A stretch of 64,000 nt of DNA from Opitutia bacterium (GTDB taxonomy: Bacteria > Verrucomicrobiota > Verrucomicrobiae > Opitutales > Opitutaceae): positions 90,849 through 154,848 of the forward strand of contig CANEVO010000001.1 in assembly GCA_947442255.1 (NCBI GenBank). Direction: 5' to 3'. Numbering within the stretch: the stretch's first letter is position 1; the number at the start of each line of letters is the position of its first letter. Positions 18,925 through 27,791 of this stretch are shown here, one piece after another. A model generated the notes under the pieces. It was given only the letters and a program-made list of their open reading frames with translations, was not told where the DNA came from and did not search any database. Both the position numbers and the translations under genes were made by a program.

Positions 18925-19677
18925 ATGAAGGGCCCCCTCTCTCTCCAGCGCTGGAAAGCCATCTGCGCCTATGACGGCACGCGTTTTTCCGGCTGGCAAA
19001 GCCAGGCGGGTAAGGCCGCCATTCAAGACGTGATCGAGGCGCGGCTCGCCGCGATCTTGAAAACTCCGACCCGGATTCACGGCAGCGGGCGCACCGACGC
19101 GGGCGTGCATGCCCTCGCGCAGGTTTTTCATTTCGATGCGGACTGGAATCATGGGCCCGAGAAATTGCTTTCGGCCTTTCGCGTGGGTCTGCCCGCGACG
19201 ATTCAGGTGAAATCCGTCGGCGCCGTGCCGGCCGATTTTCACGCCCGGTTCGACGCGAAGGGCAAGCGGTACGTTTACCACGTGCACCTCGGCGACGCGG
19301 ATCCTTTCTGGCGGCCGTATTGCTGGTCATTTTTCCGGCCGCTGGATGTCGCGAATATGCAGGCGGCGGCAGTGGTGCTGCGGGGGCGGCATGATTTTCG
19401 TTCGTTTACCGCGCTCAATGGACCGGAGCGGGAGGACACGATCCGCGACTTGCGCCGGCTCGATGTCATGCGCCGCGGTCGGATGATCCGGATCACGGCC
19501 GAGGCGGAGGGGTTTCTCTACAAGATGGTGCGCAGCCTCGCCGGTGTGCTCATCGCGGTCGGGGAGGGGAAATTGACGATTGCAAACGTGGAAAAAATCT
19601 TACGGGCGCGCGAACGCACCGAGGCGGTGAAAACGGCGCCGCCGCACGCACTGTTTCTCGCCCGGGTGTTTTACTGA
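18925..19677 (+). CDS. truA: tRNA pseudouridine(38-40) synthase TruA
   Basis: 250 residues. The catalytic motif GSGRTDAGVHALAQVFHF holds the conserved Asp. Other TruA landmarks are the N-terminal YDGTRFSGWQSQ, RYVYHVHL, HDFRSFTA and EAEGFLYKMVRSLAGVLIAVGEGK. It converts uridines 38-40 in the tRNA anticodon arm to pseudouridine. The gene is complete, of normal length, and downstream of ruvX. Confidence 0.96.
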   Translation: MKGPLSLQRWKAICAYDGTRFSGWQSQAGKAAIQDVIEARLAAILKTPTRIHGSGRTDAGVHALAQVFHFDADWNHGPEKLLSAFRVGLPATIQVKSVGAVPADFHARFDAKGKRYVYHVHLGDADPFWRPYCWSFFRPLDVANMQAAAVVLRGRHDFRSFTALNGPEREDTIRDLRRLDVMRRGRMIRITAEAEGFLYKMVRSLAGVLIAVGEGKLTIANVEKILRARERTEAVKTAPPHALFLARVFY

Positions 19678-19775
19678 AACGACGCTACGATGATGTCCCT
19701 TGGCACAGGAGGCAGGGCGGAGGCGGCTCGGGCCGTCCGCCGCAGCGCAAGCAGGAGCGTGGAAGGCGTTGCGCC

Positions 19776-20519
19776 ATGAAACTGTTGGGCCAATTCGGGC
19801 GGGGCTTCGTCGATGTGCTCTTTCCGCCGATTTGTGTGCATTGCCGGGGGCTCGTCGAGTCGGCCGGCGGCGAGCCGGAGTTTCGTTCGCTCTGCCGGCG
19901 TTGCGTGGCGCAACTCGATTGGGTGCGTCCGCCGCATTGCGCGACCTGCGGGCATCCGTTTTACGGGGTGGTTGAGGGAGAACGCATCTGCCCGCATTGT
20001 GACGGGCTTGATCCGGCATTTCACGAAGGGCGTACGGCCGTCTTGTTCAAAGGCCCGGCCCGATCCCTCGTCATCGAGCTGAAATATCATCGCGGGCTCC
20101 ACGTCCTGGCCGACATCGAGGAAATTTTCCGACAGGCCCCGCATCTGATCGAGCGGGCGAAAGGATCCGTCCTGGTACCGGTGCCGTTGCATCCGCGAAA
20201 GGCGCGGGAGCGGGGGTACAACCAGGCGGAGCTGCTGGCCGAGGCGCTGGCGCGGGCGGCCGGAGGCGACGCTAGCGTGGGCCGGCTGTTGCGGCGTTCG
20301 GTCGATACCCACTCGCAAACGGCATTCGACCGACGCACTCGATTGGCGAATTTGAAAAATGCCTTTGCACTCGCGCCGGACGCCGAACTTAATCCCGCGA
20401 TTCATTACATCCTCGTCGACGATGTTTTCACGACCGGTTCCACGCTCAATAGTTGTGCGCGCACGCTGCGTCGGGCTGGCGGTCTGAACGTCGACGTCAT
20501 CACTTTTGGCCACGGCTGA
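19776..20519 (+). CDS. ComF-family phosphoribosyltransferase-like protein
   Basis: 247 residues. The N-terminal third holds a zinc-ribbon pattern of paired cysteines (CVHC, CRRC, CATC, CPHC). The rest is a type I phosphoribosyltransferase fold with VPVPLHPRKARERGYNQAELLA and the PRPP-binding motif YILVDDVFTTGSTLN. This is the standard ComF/GntX layout. ComF is needed for DNA uptake in several bacteria, but most members are uncharacterised, and the neighbours here (truA, accD) do not point to competence. It ends eight bases before accD, suggesting cotranscription. Confidence 0.9.
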   Translation: MKLLGQFGRGFVDVLFPPICVHCRGLVESAGGEPEFRSLCRRCVAQLDWVRPPHCATCGHPFYGVVEGERICPHCDGLDPAFHEGRTAVLFKGPARSLVIELKYHRGLHVLADIEEIFRQAPHLIERAKGSVLVPVPLHPRKARERGYNQAELLAEALARAAGGDASVGRLLRRSVDTHSQTAFDRRTRLANLKNAFALAPDAELNPAIHYILVDDVFTTGSTLNSCARTLRRAGGLNVDVITFGHG

Positions 20520-20527
20520 TCATCGCG

Positions 20528-21397
20528 ATGCATTTCGACAAACCGACCTACACGGTTCGCAAGACGCCCAAGAAGAAGGGTATTCCCGAGGGGCTTTATA
20601 CCAAGGATCCCCTTTCGGGAGAGATCCTCTTTAACAAGGAAGTGGAGGACAACCAGATGGTTGTGCCCAAGAGCGGCCATCACTTTCCCATCGGTGCGCG
20701 CGCCCGGATCGTCCGGTTGATCGACGCGGAAACCTTTACCGAGGTCGACATGGCGGTGCGGTCGGGTGACCCCCTCAAGTTCGTCGATTCGCAGGCCTAT
20801 CCCGACCGGATCAAGCGCTACGAAAAGGAAAGCGGCCTGCCCGAGGCGGTGGTGTGCGGAACGGGCAAAATCCATGGCATCGCGGTGGCCGTGGCGGTGA
20901 TGGACTTTCGCTTCTGCGGCGGTGCCATGGGGGCGGCGACGGGAGAAAAAATCACCCGGACGATCGAGACGGCGATCCGGGAAAAGATGCCGTGTATCAT
21001 ATTCAGCGCCTCGGGCGGCGCGCGCATGCAGGAGGGTATTTACTCTCTCATGCAGATGGCGAAGACCAGCGCAGCGCTCGGCCGGCTGGCGCAGGCCCGG
21101 GTGCCTTTCATCTCGGTGCTGACGCATCCGACCATGGGCGGCGTGACGGCGAGCTTCGCGACCTTGGGCGACGTCATCATCGCCGAGCCCGGCGCCCACA
21201 TCGGTTTTGCCGGCGCGCGGGTGATCAAGGACACGACAAAGCAATCACTGCCGGCCGGATTTCAGACGGCGGAATTTTTGCTTAAACACGGACTCATCGA
21301 CCAGATCGTCAGCCGGCTGGAGATGCGCGACCGGCTGAGGGATATTCTATCGGCGCTTTATCCCCGCCCGAAGCCGGTCCCCGCGGCGGCCTCCTGA
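20528..21397 (+). CDS. accD: Acetyl-CoA carboxylase carboxyltransferase beta subunit lacking zinc-ribbon cysteines
   Basis: 289 residues. The carboxyltransferase core is well conserved (CGGAMGAATGEKITR, FSASGGARMQEGIYSLMQMAKTSAAL, SVLTHPTMGGVTASFA, GFAGARVI, LPAGFQTAEFLLKHG). It joins AccA, AccB and AccC to make malonyl-CoA for fatty acid synthesis. The N-terminal zinc ribbon is normally CxxC-CxxC (WTKCDSCG...VCPKCDHH in E. coli). Here it reads YTKDPLSG...VVPKSGHH, so all four cysteines are replaced, by Asp27, Ser30, Val46 and Ser49, although the flanking residues still align. An upstream in-frame start at 20453 would overlap the comF-like gene; 20528 fits the family. folC follows after 17 bases, the same order as in E. 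coli. Confidence 0.95.
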   Translation: MHFDKPTYTVRKTPKKKGIPEGLYTKDPLSGEILFNKEVEDNQMVVPKSGHHFPIGARARIVRLIDAETFTEVDMAVRSGDPLKFVDSQAYPDRIKRYEKESGLPEAVVCGTGKIHGIAVAVAVMDFRFCGGAMGAATGEKITRTIETAIREKMPCIIFSASGGARMQEGIYSLMQMAKTSAALGRLAQARVPFISVLTHPTMGGVTASFATLGDVIIAEPGAHIGFAGARVIKDTTKQSLPAGFQTAEFLLKHGLIDQIVSRLEMRDRLRDILSALYPRPKPVPAAAS

Positions 21398-21414
21398 GGC
21401 GTCCGTCTGCCGCC

Positions 21415-22689
21415 ATGTCAGCGCCCGATCCGGCCGGCATCACGGCGGCGACGGAGTTTCTGTTCGCGCAAAAGGCGCACGGCGCAAAGTTTGGCATCGA
21501 CCGGATGGCCCGGTTCTCCGAGGAACTCGGACATCCGGAGCGCGGCCTGCCATGCCTGCACATTGCCGGAACCAACGGCAAAGGCTCAGTCGCCGCCATG
21601 ATCGAGTCGATTCTGTGCGCGGCCGGCTGGCGGACGGGCCTGTTTACCTCGCCGCACCTCGTGAAACCGGGGGAGCGCGTGCAAGTCGATCGACTGGCCC
21701 TGACCGACGCCGAGCTGATGGACTACGTCGCCGAACTGCGACCGCTAGCGGATAGGGTGGCGGCAAACGCGGCCGACGACCGCCCGAGCTTCTTCGAATT
21801 CATGACCGCGATGGCTTTTTTGCAGTTCACGCGCAAGCGGTGTGACGTGGCGGTGCTCGAAGTGGGGCTCGGCGGAAGGTTGGATGCGACGAACGTCGTC
21901 ATACCCGAAGTCAGCGTCATCACGTCGATCGGTTTGGATCACTGCGAAATCCTGGGCGAAACGTTGGAACAGATCGCGGCCGAGAAGGGCGGGATCGTGA
22001 AACCGGATCGGCCGGTGGTTCTCGGACAGATGCCGCCGGCGGCCGAAGACGTGATTCGGGAGATGGCGGCGCAGCGCAGGGCGCCGGTGATTTCCGTGGC
22101 GGAACGGTTTGGCGACAACCTCGCGAATTATCCGACGACCAATCTGGAGGGCGATTACCAGCGTTGGAATGCGGCGACGGCGATGCTGGCCGTGCAATCG
22201 CTGCCGCCGAAATGGCAAATGGGCGACGACGTGATCAGGCGGGGCCTGGCCCGGGTCGCGTGGCCGGGGCGATGGCAGCGGCTGCAGGTGGCGGGACGTC
22301 TGCTGGTGTTGGATGCGTCGCACAATCCCGAGGGAGCTCAGGTGCTCGAAGCCAGTCTCGCCCGGCTCGTTGCCGAAACCGGTCGTGCGCCGGTCGTCAT
22401 CACGGGCGCATTGGGAACGGCGCGCGCGCGACCGTTGATCGAAACGATTTGCCGGCATGCCGCCCGGCTCCATCTCGTCGTGCCGCATCAACCGCGGGCG
22501 TGCAGTCACGCGGAAATGGAAGCGCTCGTGCCGGCGGATTTTCGCGGGAAAGTCATTCGCGATACGGTGGCGAATTTATTTCCCGCGGCCGGACAATGCA
22601 GGGCCGGCGCGCCGGACGACGTGATTGTCGTTACCGGATCGATCTACCTTCTCGGTGAAGTACTCGCGCGATTTAGTCGGCCGGAGTAG
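21415..22689 (+). CDS. folC: Folylpolyglutamate / dihydrofolate synthase FolC
   Basis: 424 residues, a Mur-ligase-type enzyme. It has the ATP loop HIAGTNGKGSVAAMIESIL (about residues 45-63), FTSPHLVKPGERV, VGLGGRLDATNVV, TSIGLDHCEILGETLEQIAAEKGGI, and the C-terminal LDASHNPEGAQVLEASL. It adds glutamate to folates and may also make dihydrofolate from dihydropteroate. It closes the accD-folC pair. It converges with the purA-like gene; the 75-base gap is GC-rich with weak dyads but no T-run terminator. Confidence 0.95.
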   Translation: MSAPDPAGITAATEFLFAQKAHGAKFGIDRMARFSEELGHPERGLPCLHIAGTNGKGSVAAMIESILCAAGWRTGLFTSPHLVKPGERVQVDRLALTDAELMDYVAELRPLADRVAANAADDRPSFFEFMTAMAFLQFTRKRCDVAVLEVGLGGRLDATNVVIPEVSVITSIGLDHCEILGETLEQIAAEKGGIVKPDRPVVLGQMPPAAEDVIREMAAQRRAPVISVAERFGDNLANYPTTNLEGDYQRWNAATAMLAVQSLPPKWQMGDDVIRRGLARVAWPGRWQRLQVAGRLLVLDASHNPEGAQVLEASLARLVAETGRAPVVITGALGTARARPLIETICRHAARLHLVVPHQPRACSHAEMEALVPADFRGKVIRDTVANLFPAAGQCRAGAPDDVIVVTGSIYLLGEVLARFSRPE

Positions 22690-22764
22690 GCGACCCAAAT
22701 GGCGAGTGTCGCACGGAACGAAACACGGGCCGAACGGGCCGTGGCCGGCACCCGCGGCCCGCGA

Positions 22765-24306
22765 TCAAAAACGCACGAGGGCAGCCGTCGCCGGCACGTC
22801 CTTGATGATTTGGGACGGCTGCGGGCCGACACCCAAGTAACGCAAATTGGGCAGTTGATCGTCGGCCGGCCAGCGTTCACCGGCGTAGGCGACGTCGAGC
22901 AGGCTCTTCACCATCGCGGCCGCGTAACGCTGCGCGTTGCCGGGGAGATCGGCGAAACGACGGACCTGCGAAATATCCTCCGCCCAACCCGGATGACGGG
23001 TGTAGACCGGCCGGAGTGTTTTGCGGACGGCTTCGTTGCGGGGGACGTGGGTCAGCCGCCGGCCATCCGCAGTCTCGTAGCCGATGCAAATCTGCAGATC
23101 GCCCCGCCAGTCACCGCTGTGCGTGAGCGCATCGAGTTTGTTGATCATCACGTCCTGAAAACCACCGTAGCGTAGCGCGTCGCCCTTCTCCACGGCATCA
23201 TACCAACCCACCATGCGCTGCCGCCCGGTGCTCGTGCCGAATTCGATTTGTTTGAGTTTGGTGGTCAGCGGCTGCGTATCGTCCATCTGCGTGAGGAACG
23301 TATGCGTGCCGACCTTGGTGTCGTAGGCCTTGGCGACGCCGAACGTGTGAATGCGTTGTACGGGAATACCCGCGCTTTCGAAGAATTCCGGGGTGTAGGT
23401 GTGGGAAGCGGTGACGTTCGGCGAATAACCATGCCGCTTGTCGAGCCAGTACGCCTGGCCGAATTCGCCGATGATCGTGCGGCCGGCGGCGAGTTCCCGC
23501 AGGATGAGTTCGCGCACTTCACCGATGTTTTTGGCGAGGGCCGTCCCCGCCTGCCAGTAGACGCTGGTGAGAACGTCGAGATTGAGGGTGAAGGGCGCCG
23601 GGCCGCGGAAGCGTGTGAAATCGAATTCCTCGCGCGAAAAAACGCCGAGCTCGATGGCCTCGGCATTGGCGCGTTGTTCGGCCGCAGTGAGTTTTTCGAA
23701 GAATTCGTGCCACGTGGCGCCGTTTACGCGGCAGACGTGCTGGATTGTGCGGCAGGCGCGGTCGGCGCGGGCGGCAAGTTTGCGGGCAAAGAAATTCGGT
23801 CCCGCGAGAAAGTCCGAGAACGTGATCTGCCACTGCGACACTTCGTCGACGTAGGCCGGCGTGATGCCGCGTCCTGTCGAGCCCCGGGCTTCCTCCGCGA
23901 GCACATTCACGCGGTAGTCTTCCCAGGCGAGGTCGAGCAGCCGGTGGGAGAGATCCGAGACGAGCGTGCGTTCGTCGATCAATAAACGCGAGAGGATGGC
24001 GTGGCCCTTTTGCTCAAGCGGGCGGGTTTCCCACCAGATCTTGCGTGGATCCGCGACCACGCCGCTGCCGATGCAGAGGTGGGCGGCATCGCGCACGACG
24101 ACGCCGGCGGGCAGTAAGTTGAGCTTGAGGCCCCCGGCCGTGTGCCCGGAATTGGCGCCTCCATTAACTTTGAGGACGACCGACACGGGCGCTCCGGTGC
24201 CCCGGAGTTCTTCGGCGACTTCCGGGATGAGGCGGCCCTTGCCCTCGTCACCAAGGGAAATGCCCACGTCGGCGATAAGCTGGCTGGAAAAAGGGAGGAG
24301 GGACAT
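22765..24306 (-). CDS. purA: Adenylosuccinate synthetase-like protein, long divergent form
   Basis: 513 residues against about 430 for typical PurA. Core motifs are present: [11 protein letters not shown] near residue 18 (catalytic Asp and P-loop), [21 protein letters not shown] (the catalytic His of xGHT), [21 protein letters not shown] where a 'GAQG-LLD' loop normally sits, and [16 protein letters not shown] in place of GRPRRCGWFDAV. The enzyme would join IMP and aspartate with GTP in AMP synthesis. The extra length is spread through the centre and C-terminus, and several loops differ from the family consensus. A specialised paralogue cannot be excluded, but the retained active-site residues argue for an enzyme of this class. 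Confidence 0.8.
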   Translation of the reverse strand: MSLLPFSSQLIADVGISLGDEGKGRLIPEVAEELRGTGAPVSVVLKVNGGANSGHTAGGLKLNLLPAGVVVRDAAHLCIGSGVVADPRKIWWETRPLEQKGHAILSRLLIDERTLVSDLSHRLLDLAWEDYRVNVLAEEARGSTGRGITPAYVDEVSQWQITFSDFLAGPNFFARKLAARADRACRTIQHVCRVNGATWHEFFEKLTAAEQRANAEAIELGVFSREEFDFTRFRGPAPFTLNLDVLTSVYWQAGTALAKNIGEVRELILRELAAGRTIIGEFGQAYWLDKRHGYSPNVTASHTYTPEFFESAGIPVQRIHTFGVAKAYDTKVGTHTFLTQMDDTQPLTTKLKQIEFGTSTGRQRMVGWYDAVEKGDALRYGGFQDVMINKLDALTHSGDWRGDLQICIGYETADGRRLTHVPRNEAVRKTLRPVYTRHPGWAEDISQVRRFADLPGNAQRYAAAMVKSLLDVAYAGERWPADDQLPNLRYLGVGPQPSQIIKDVPATAALVRF

Positions 24307-24714
24307 GGTTGCGGGAAAAAATCGGCAACCGAAGCTCGTCCGTGAGGAATGGAAAAACCCCTGTTGTCCGGAAGGGAAAACGCGACCGACGAGAAGAGCG
24401 CAAACAGAAAACGGCGGATGGATTTTGCCGTGCGTCGTTCAAACCGCATCGCGCGCCGGCGGGCAGGCGATTTTTCGGTGGATGAAATTCGGCGGTCGCG
24501 AACGGGTGCGGCGCGCCGAAAAACGTGACCGGAAGCGAAACGCGTGCGTCTGAGTGGCCGCGTGCTTCGATGAACAGTCCCGCGGATTTTTTTTCCGAGA
24601 GTTGACGGCGGCAGACTTATCGGGACGATAAATACTTCGACGGTTCCGAAACTCATCCGCAGGTTTGTTCCTCGGTTCGTTGTCGTCGGATAATCATCAA
24701 CCCAAAAACATAAT
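24307..24714. other. Noncoding region upstream of the lysine-rich peptide gene
   Basis: 408 bases between the divergent purA-like gene and the small peptide gene. No ORF with family similarity, tRNA or repeat was recognised. The right half is less GC-rich than the rest of the window and contains several promoter-like hexamers, so it probably carries promoters for both divergent genes. Confidence 0.5.
24665..24694 (+). promoter_or_regulatory. Candidate sigma70-type promoter for the small basic peptide
   Basis: TTGTTC, an 18-base spacer and GATAAT lie 20 bases before the ATG at 24715. The -10 match is good (5 of 6) and the -35 only partial. The leader CATCAACCCAAAAACATA has no Shine-Dalgarno sequence. 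The call rests on spacing and sequence alone. Confidence 0.3.
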
Positions 24715-24813
24715 ATGGCTAAATCCCAAAACTCGAAGAAACAGACCAAAAAAGCGCCCGCCAAGACCGCCAAGCAAAAAAAGCAGGCGAAGCAGGTGAA
24801 GAAGGGGAAGTAA
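24715..24813 (+). CDS. 32-residue lysine-rich peptide
   Basis: ATG to TAA, 32 residues, starting MAKSQNSKKQTKK and ending KQVKKGK. Thirteen residues are Lys and five Gln, with no acidic and no aromatic residues, so the peptide is extremely basic and probably disordered or helical on nucleic acid. Support for a real gene comes from its own noncoding upstream region, a candidate promoter, an A-rich leader, and a strong terminator 42 bases after the stop. The composition recalls histone H1-like tails and small ribosome-associated peptides. I do not recognise a named family. Binding to DNA or RNA is inference from composition only. Confidence 0.65.
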   Translation: MAKSQNSKKQTKKAPAKTAKQKKQAKQVKKGK

Positions 24814-24854
24814 ATTTCCCGTATCCGTCCGGCCGGTTGATTCCGGCCGTCTCG

Positions 24855-24890
24855 AAACAGCACAGCTCCCAAAGCTGTGCTGTTTTCTTT
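24855..24890 (+). terminator. Strong rho-independent terminator after the lysine-rich peptide
   Basis: A 13-bp stem (AAACAGCACAGCT paired with AGCTGTGCTGTTT) with a short CCCAA loop is followed by TCTTTT. This is one of the best terminators in the window and separates the peptide gene from the hypothetical gene at 25008. Confidence 0.9.
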
Positions 24891-25007
24891 TGTCCCGCCC
24901 GCGATGCCGGGAGGCGCTGGCGGTGGAAGCGGGCAAGGGGCCGGCCCGATGGTGGGATTGCGGAGATCGTCCTCGTGTTTGCGGCGGGCCGATCTTTTAT
25001 CGAGGGC

Positions 25008-25664
25008 ATGCCCCTGGATCCCCATTCCGACTTCGACCATACTGTCATGGACCTCATCGAGCACAACCCCGGCGGGGTGGTGCCTATGACGCCAGCCTAC
25101 CAGGACGCTTTGGCCCGTCTTTACGCCGCGCACCAGATTTACGCGAATGCGGATCACAAAAACGGTCATGTCACGGCGCGTTCGCTGGCGAGGCTCCCTT
25201 GTTTCCAGGCGGGTAATCTGGCGGCGCTGCTTGCCGGGGAGATCGTCGCTGCAACGTTGGAATCCAACACCGGCATTTTTGACCGTTACGTCCGGTCGCT
25301 GGCTCCCGCGGTACGTGAAAAAGCCGAATACTTTCGGGCGACTATCGCCGGTCGCCCGGCGCATCACCGGAAGCACGGCGATGGGGCCAGAACAATCATG
25401 CAGGATCCGCTGCACACGCTGTTCCTGGTTCCGGGATCGGGACCCCATCCCGGGTTGCCGGGTAACTATCTCTACGGATCCGTTTTGCAATTGAGCGCGG
25501 ACCCAGCCGCGGGGTGGTCGGTGCACATTCACGACAGCGACGACGGAGCGGCTTCGGCGGATGCGCCGACAATGGCGGACGCGTTTGCCAAACTTCAGGA
25601 ACTCATCGAGAGCGCGCCGTTCACCCTGCCGGAAATCGAAGCGCTGGGCTTTAAGATGAGCTGA
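25008..25664 (+). CDS. Hypothetical protein, 218 aa
   Basis: I do not recognise a family. The frame is open from 24837, but that part covers the terminator, so the ATG at 25008 (MPLDPHSDFDHTVMDLIEHNPGG) is the likely start. No signal peptide or membrane segment is visible. The protein has a helical N-terminal half (PAYQDALARLYAAHQIYANADHKNGHVTARSL), a central PGSGPHPGLPGNYLYGSVLQL segment that looks like beta strands, and an acidic end with ADAFAKLQELIESAP. Codon use matches the neighbours. It stands between the small peptide gene and the convergent pseudogene cluster at 25704. Confidence 0.7.
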   Translation: MPLDPHSDFDHTVMDLIEHNPGGVVPMTPAYQDALARLYAAHQIYANADHKNGHVTARSLARLPCFQAGNLAALLAGEIVAATLESNTGIFDRYVRSLAPAVREKAEYFRATIAGRPAHHRKHGDGARTIMQDPLHTLFLVPGSGPHPGLPGNYLYGSVLQLSADPAAGWSVHIHDSDDGAASADAPTMADAFAKLQELIESAPFTLPEIEALGFKMS

Positions 25665-25703
25665 CCCGTTGGGCAGCCCGTGCGCGGTCCACTTACCCTT
25701 GGT

Positions 25704-26630
25704 TCAAGAGCGCTTTTTCCGGTCGCCCGCAGCGTCGGCAGTGCCGCCGGGCGGAACCACGCGGCCCCCAATCAAATCGGCATCGCTGGCGGCAGCGGCC
25801 CGACGGAAGAATTCCACGCAGCGCGCGATCTCGGCCTCCATCACCGGCGTGCGGGCCTCGTATTCCAGATAGACGATACCGGTGAAACCCTGACGGCGCA
25901 GTTCCGCCAGCTGGCCGGTTGCGTTCGAGCCGCCGGTGCCCCACGGCACGTCCCGGGCGGTGCGCGTGAATTGGACGATATCCTTGAAGTGCAGCGAAAT
26001 CAGCCGACCCTCCGTTTTTCGCAGCGCGGCGACCGGATCAAGGCCGGAACGCGCCTAGTGGCCGGTATCCGCGCAGAAGCCCATGTGCTTTCCGTAGGGC
26101 TGCAGGGCCGCGACGAGATGCTCGGGTGGATCGTCCGGATCGTAGTGATTGTGAAAGGTGACACCGACGCCGAACTCCCGCGCGAGTTGATCGAGGAGCG
26201 GTATTTCCGTCGACCACTTGGCCTTCGGCGGCTCGACGGCGATGTCCCGCATGCCCATCGCCTTCGCGAACGTGAAAAGCTGCCGCCACTCGGTTCCGTT
26301 AATGGCACTTACGACACCCATACTCGTCATCGTGACACCTTTTTCCTGCAATATGGCCAGAATCCGGCCACGCGTGGCCGCATCCATGGTCGGTGCCAGG
26401 GTCCCTCCGATACCTTCCCCGATCCGTTGCCGGGTAAATCCCTGCAGGTGGTGAATTCCGAGGTTCGCCGCTTTGTCGGCGGTTTCGGCCAGTGTCAGGT
26501 TGTTGTAGGTCCAAGCTTGCAGGCCCAGTGTCGGCGCCGCTGACCGGGTAGGGCCGTTCAGCGGCTGGCACGCCGTCAACACGAGTGCGGCGAGAATGGG
26601 GATAGGGCGAACGTGTCGAAAGAGAGTCAT
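25704..26630 (-). pseudogene. Lipoprotein sugar phosphate isomerase/epimerase, one nonsense codon
   Basis: The start at 26630 gives a lipoprotein signal with lipobox LTAC (residues 18-21), followed by a xylose-isomerase-like TIM barrel (LGLQAWTYNN, MTSMGVVS, GVGVTFHNHYDPDDPPEHLVAAL, MGFCADTGH). A TAG at 26055-26057 interrupts it at about residue 192. The same frame then continues with the expected family ending (ARSGLDPVAALRKTEGRLISLHFKDI, then VPWGTGG and GIVYLEYE) to 25704. Family members have Trp at the stop position (GHW-RSGLDP), so one G-to-A change turned TGG into TAG. The intact form would be a periplasmic sugar isomerase or epimerase, often found beside PQQ and DUF4159 genes as here. 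Confidence 0.85.
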
Positions 26631-26666
26631 TGGGTGGGAGCGGCGGACAGCCGGAGCCATCGCCGC

Positions 26667-27656
26667 TCAATGCGTCATCAGGTAGAAAACGATGTTGATG
26701 CCGCGCGGATAGGCGCGGGCTTCGGAGAATATTTTGAAATAGTCCGCTTGTTCGCCTTCGCGCTCCCAGCCGTCGCTGATGTCCGAGTTGTGAATGGCGA
26801 GCACGCTGATGCGTTGCCGGTCATCGAGGAGGGCCTGCACGTGCATCGTCTCGTATCCCACGCCACGATCGCTGGCGGTTGGATTCGAAGTGGGATCGGC
26901 GGGATTGTAGTTGGTATTCCAGCGCTGCATCGACGGAACGCGCAGACTGCTCATCGGCCCTCGCAGCTCGAACACGCAGTGGAAAATTGGATGCTCCATC
27001 GACAATTCGGTCCAGGTCCGGCCGGGCAGCACGCGGTTTATCTCGGCCCGAAGATTCTGCTAGGCCAGCGCACCCCAAAAATCGTTCACGAGCAGCACGC
27101 CGCCATTCGAGAGATACTGGCGCAGTGCGTTGATCTCGGCGGGACGCAGCGCGAGGCGCTCGATGTGCTCCATGTAGATGAACGGATAGTCCGCGAGATC
27201 GGGACTGGTGAGCTTGAGCACACGGGCATCGGGATCGGCCTTCATGGACGTGAGCTGCTGCAGGCGGTGGGAAAAATTCAGGTCGGCATCGGGGTAGTCG
27301 ACCACCCAGCCCATCCGGCCGAGGCCACCGAATCGGTCGCCGCCGCGACCGCCCCCGCCGCCGAAACTCCCGCGAAACCCACCGCGTTCGGTCGGGCGCG
27401 AGGGGTCGGACCAGAAGATGATTCGGGCAAAGGTGAACACGTCTTTTTTAAATCCCAGCGGGTTCGTCCATTCGGGCAATGTGATGCTGTGGCCCACCGT
27501 TTCGCGTGCGGTCCGGACCGTTTCTTCGTCGACGTAGCCACCGCCCTCGAGCCGCACCAGCGACCCGCCCCCGTCCGTGTCGGGCTGCGCGAGGCCCGTG
27601 CCGGTCACGGCCGCAAATAAGAGGAGGCTCGCGATTATTCCGGGTCGACGGATCAT
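26667..27656 (-). pseudogene. DUF4159-like exported protein, one nonsense codon
   Basis: The start at 27656 gives a signal peptide (IIASLLLFAAVTGTGLAQ). A Gly/Arg-rich stretch (GSFGGGGGRGGDRFGG) precedes a DUF4159-like domain: DYPFIYMEHIERLALRPAEINALRQYLSNGGVLLVNDFWG. A TAG at 27060-27062 follows ALA, and the same frame resumes as QNLRAEINRVLPGRTWTELSMEHPIFHCVFEL and runs to 26667. DUF4159 proteins have a Trp where the TAG stands, so this is again a TGG-to-TAG change. DUF4159 has a Rossmann-like fold of unknown role and is common in PVC bacteria. The gene lies between the broken isomerase and the intact PQQ dehydrogenase on the same strand. Confidence 0.83.
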
Positions 27657-27791
27657 CTTAGTGCCTTGACAGACGCCCGCTAGACTCGGACGAGCCGGCG
27701 GCGAGTCCATAAGAAATAGTCCAAGGAAGGTTTGTGGCCCGTGAGGAAATTAGGCGCCGGATCCGGGGTTGAGATCCCGTGCGCGCCAAAG

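Noticed and set aside
26055..27062. TAG read as a sense codon (genetic code change or selenocysteine/pyrrolysine-like recoding)
   Set aside because: TAG ends several intact genes in the window (folC, the class IV aminotransferase, the esterase), and the two TAG codons replace conserved Trp, which fits simple mutation better.
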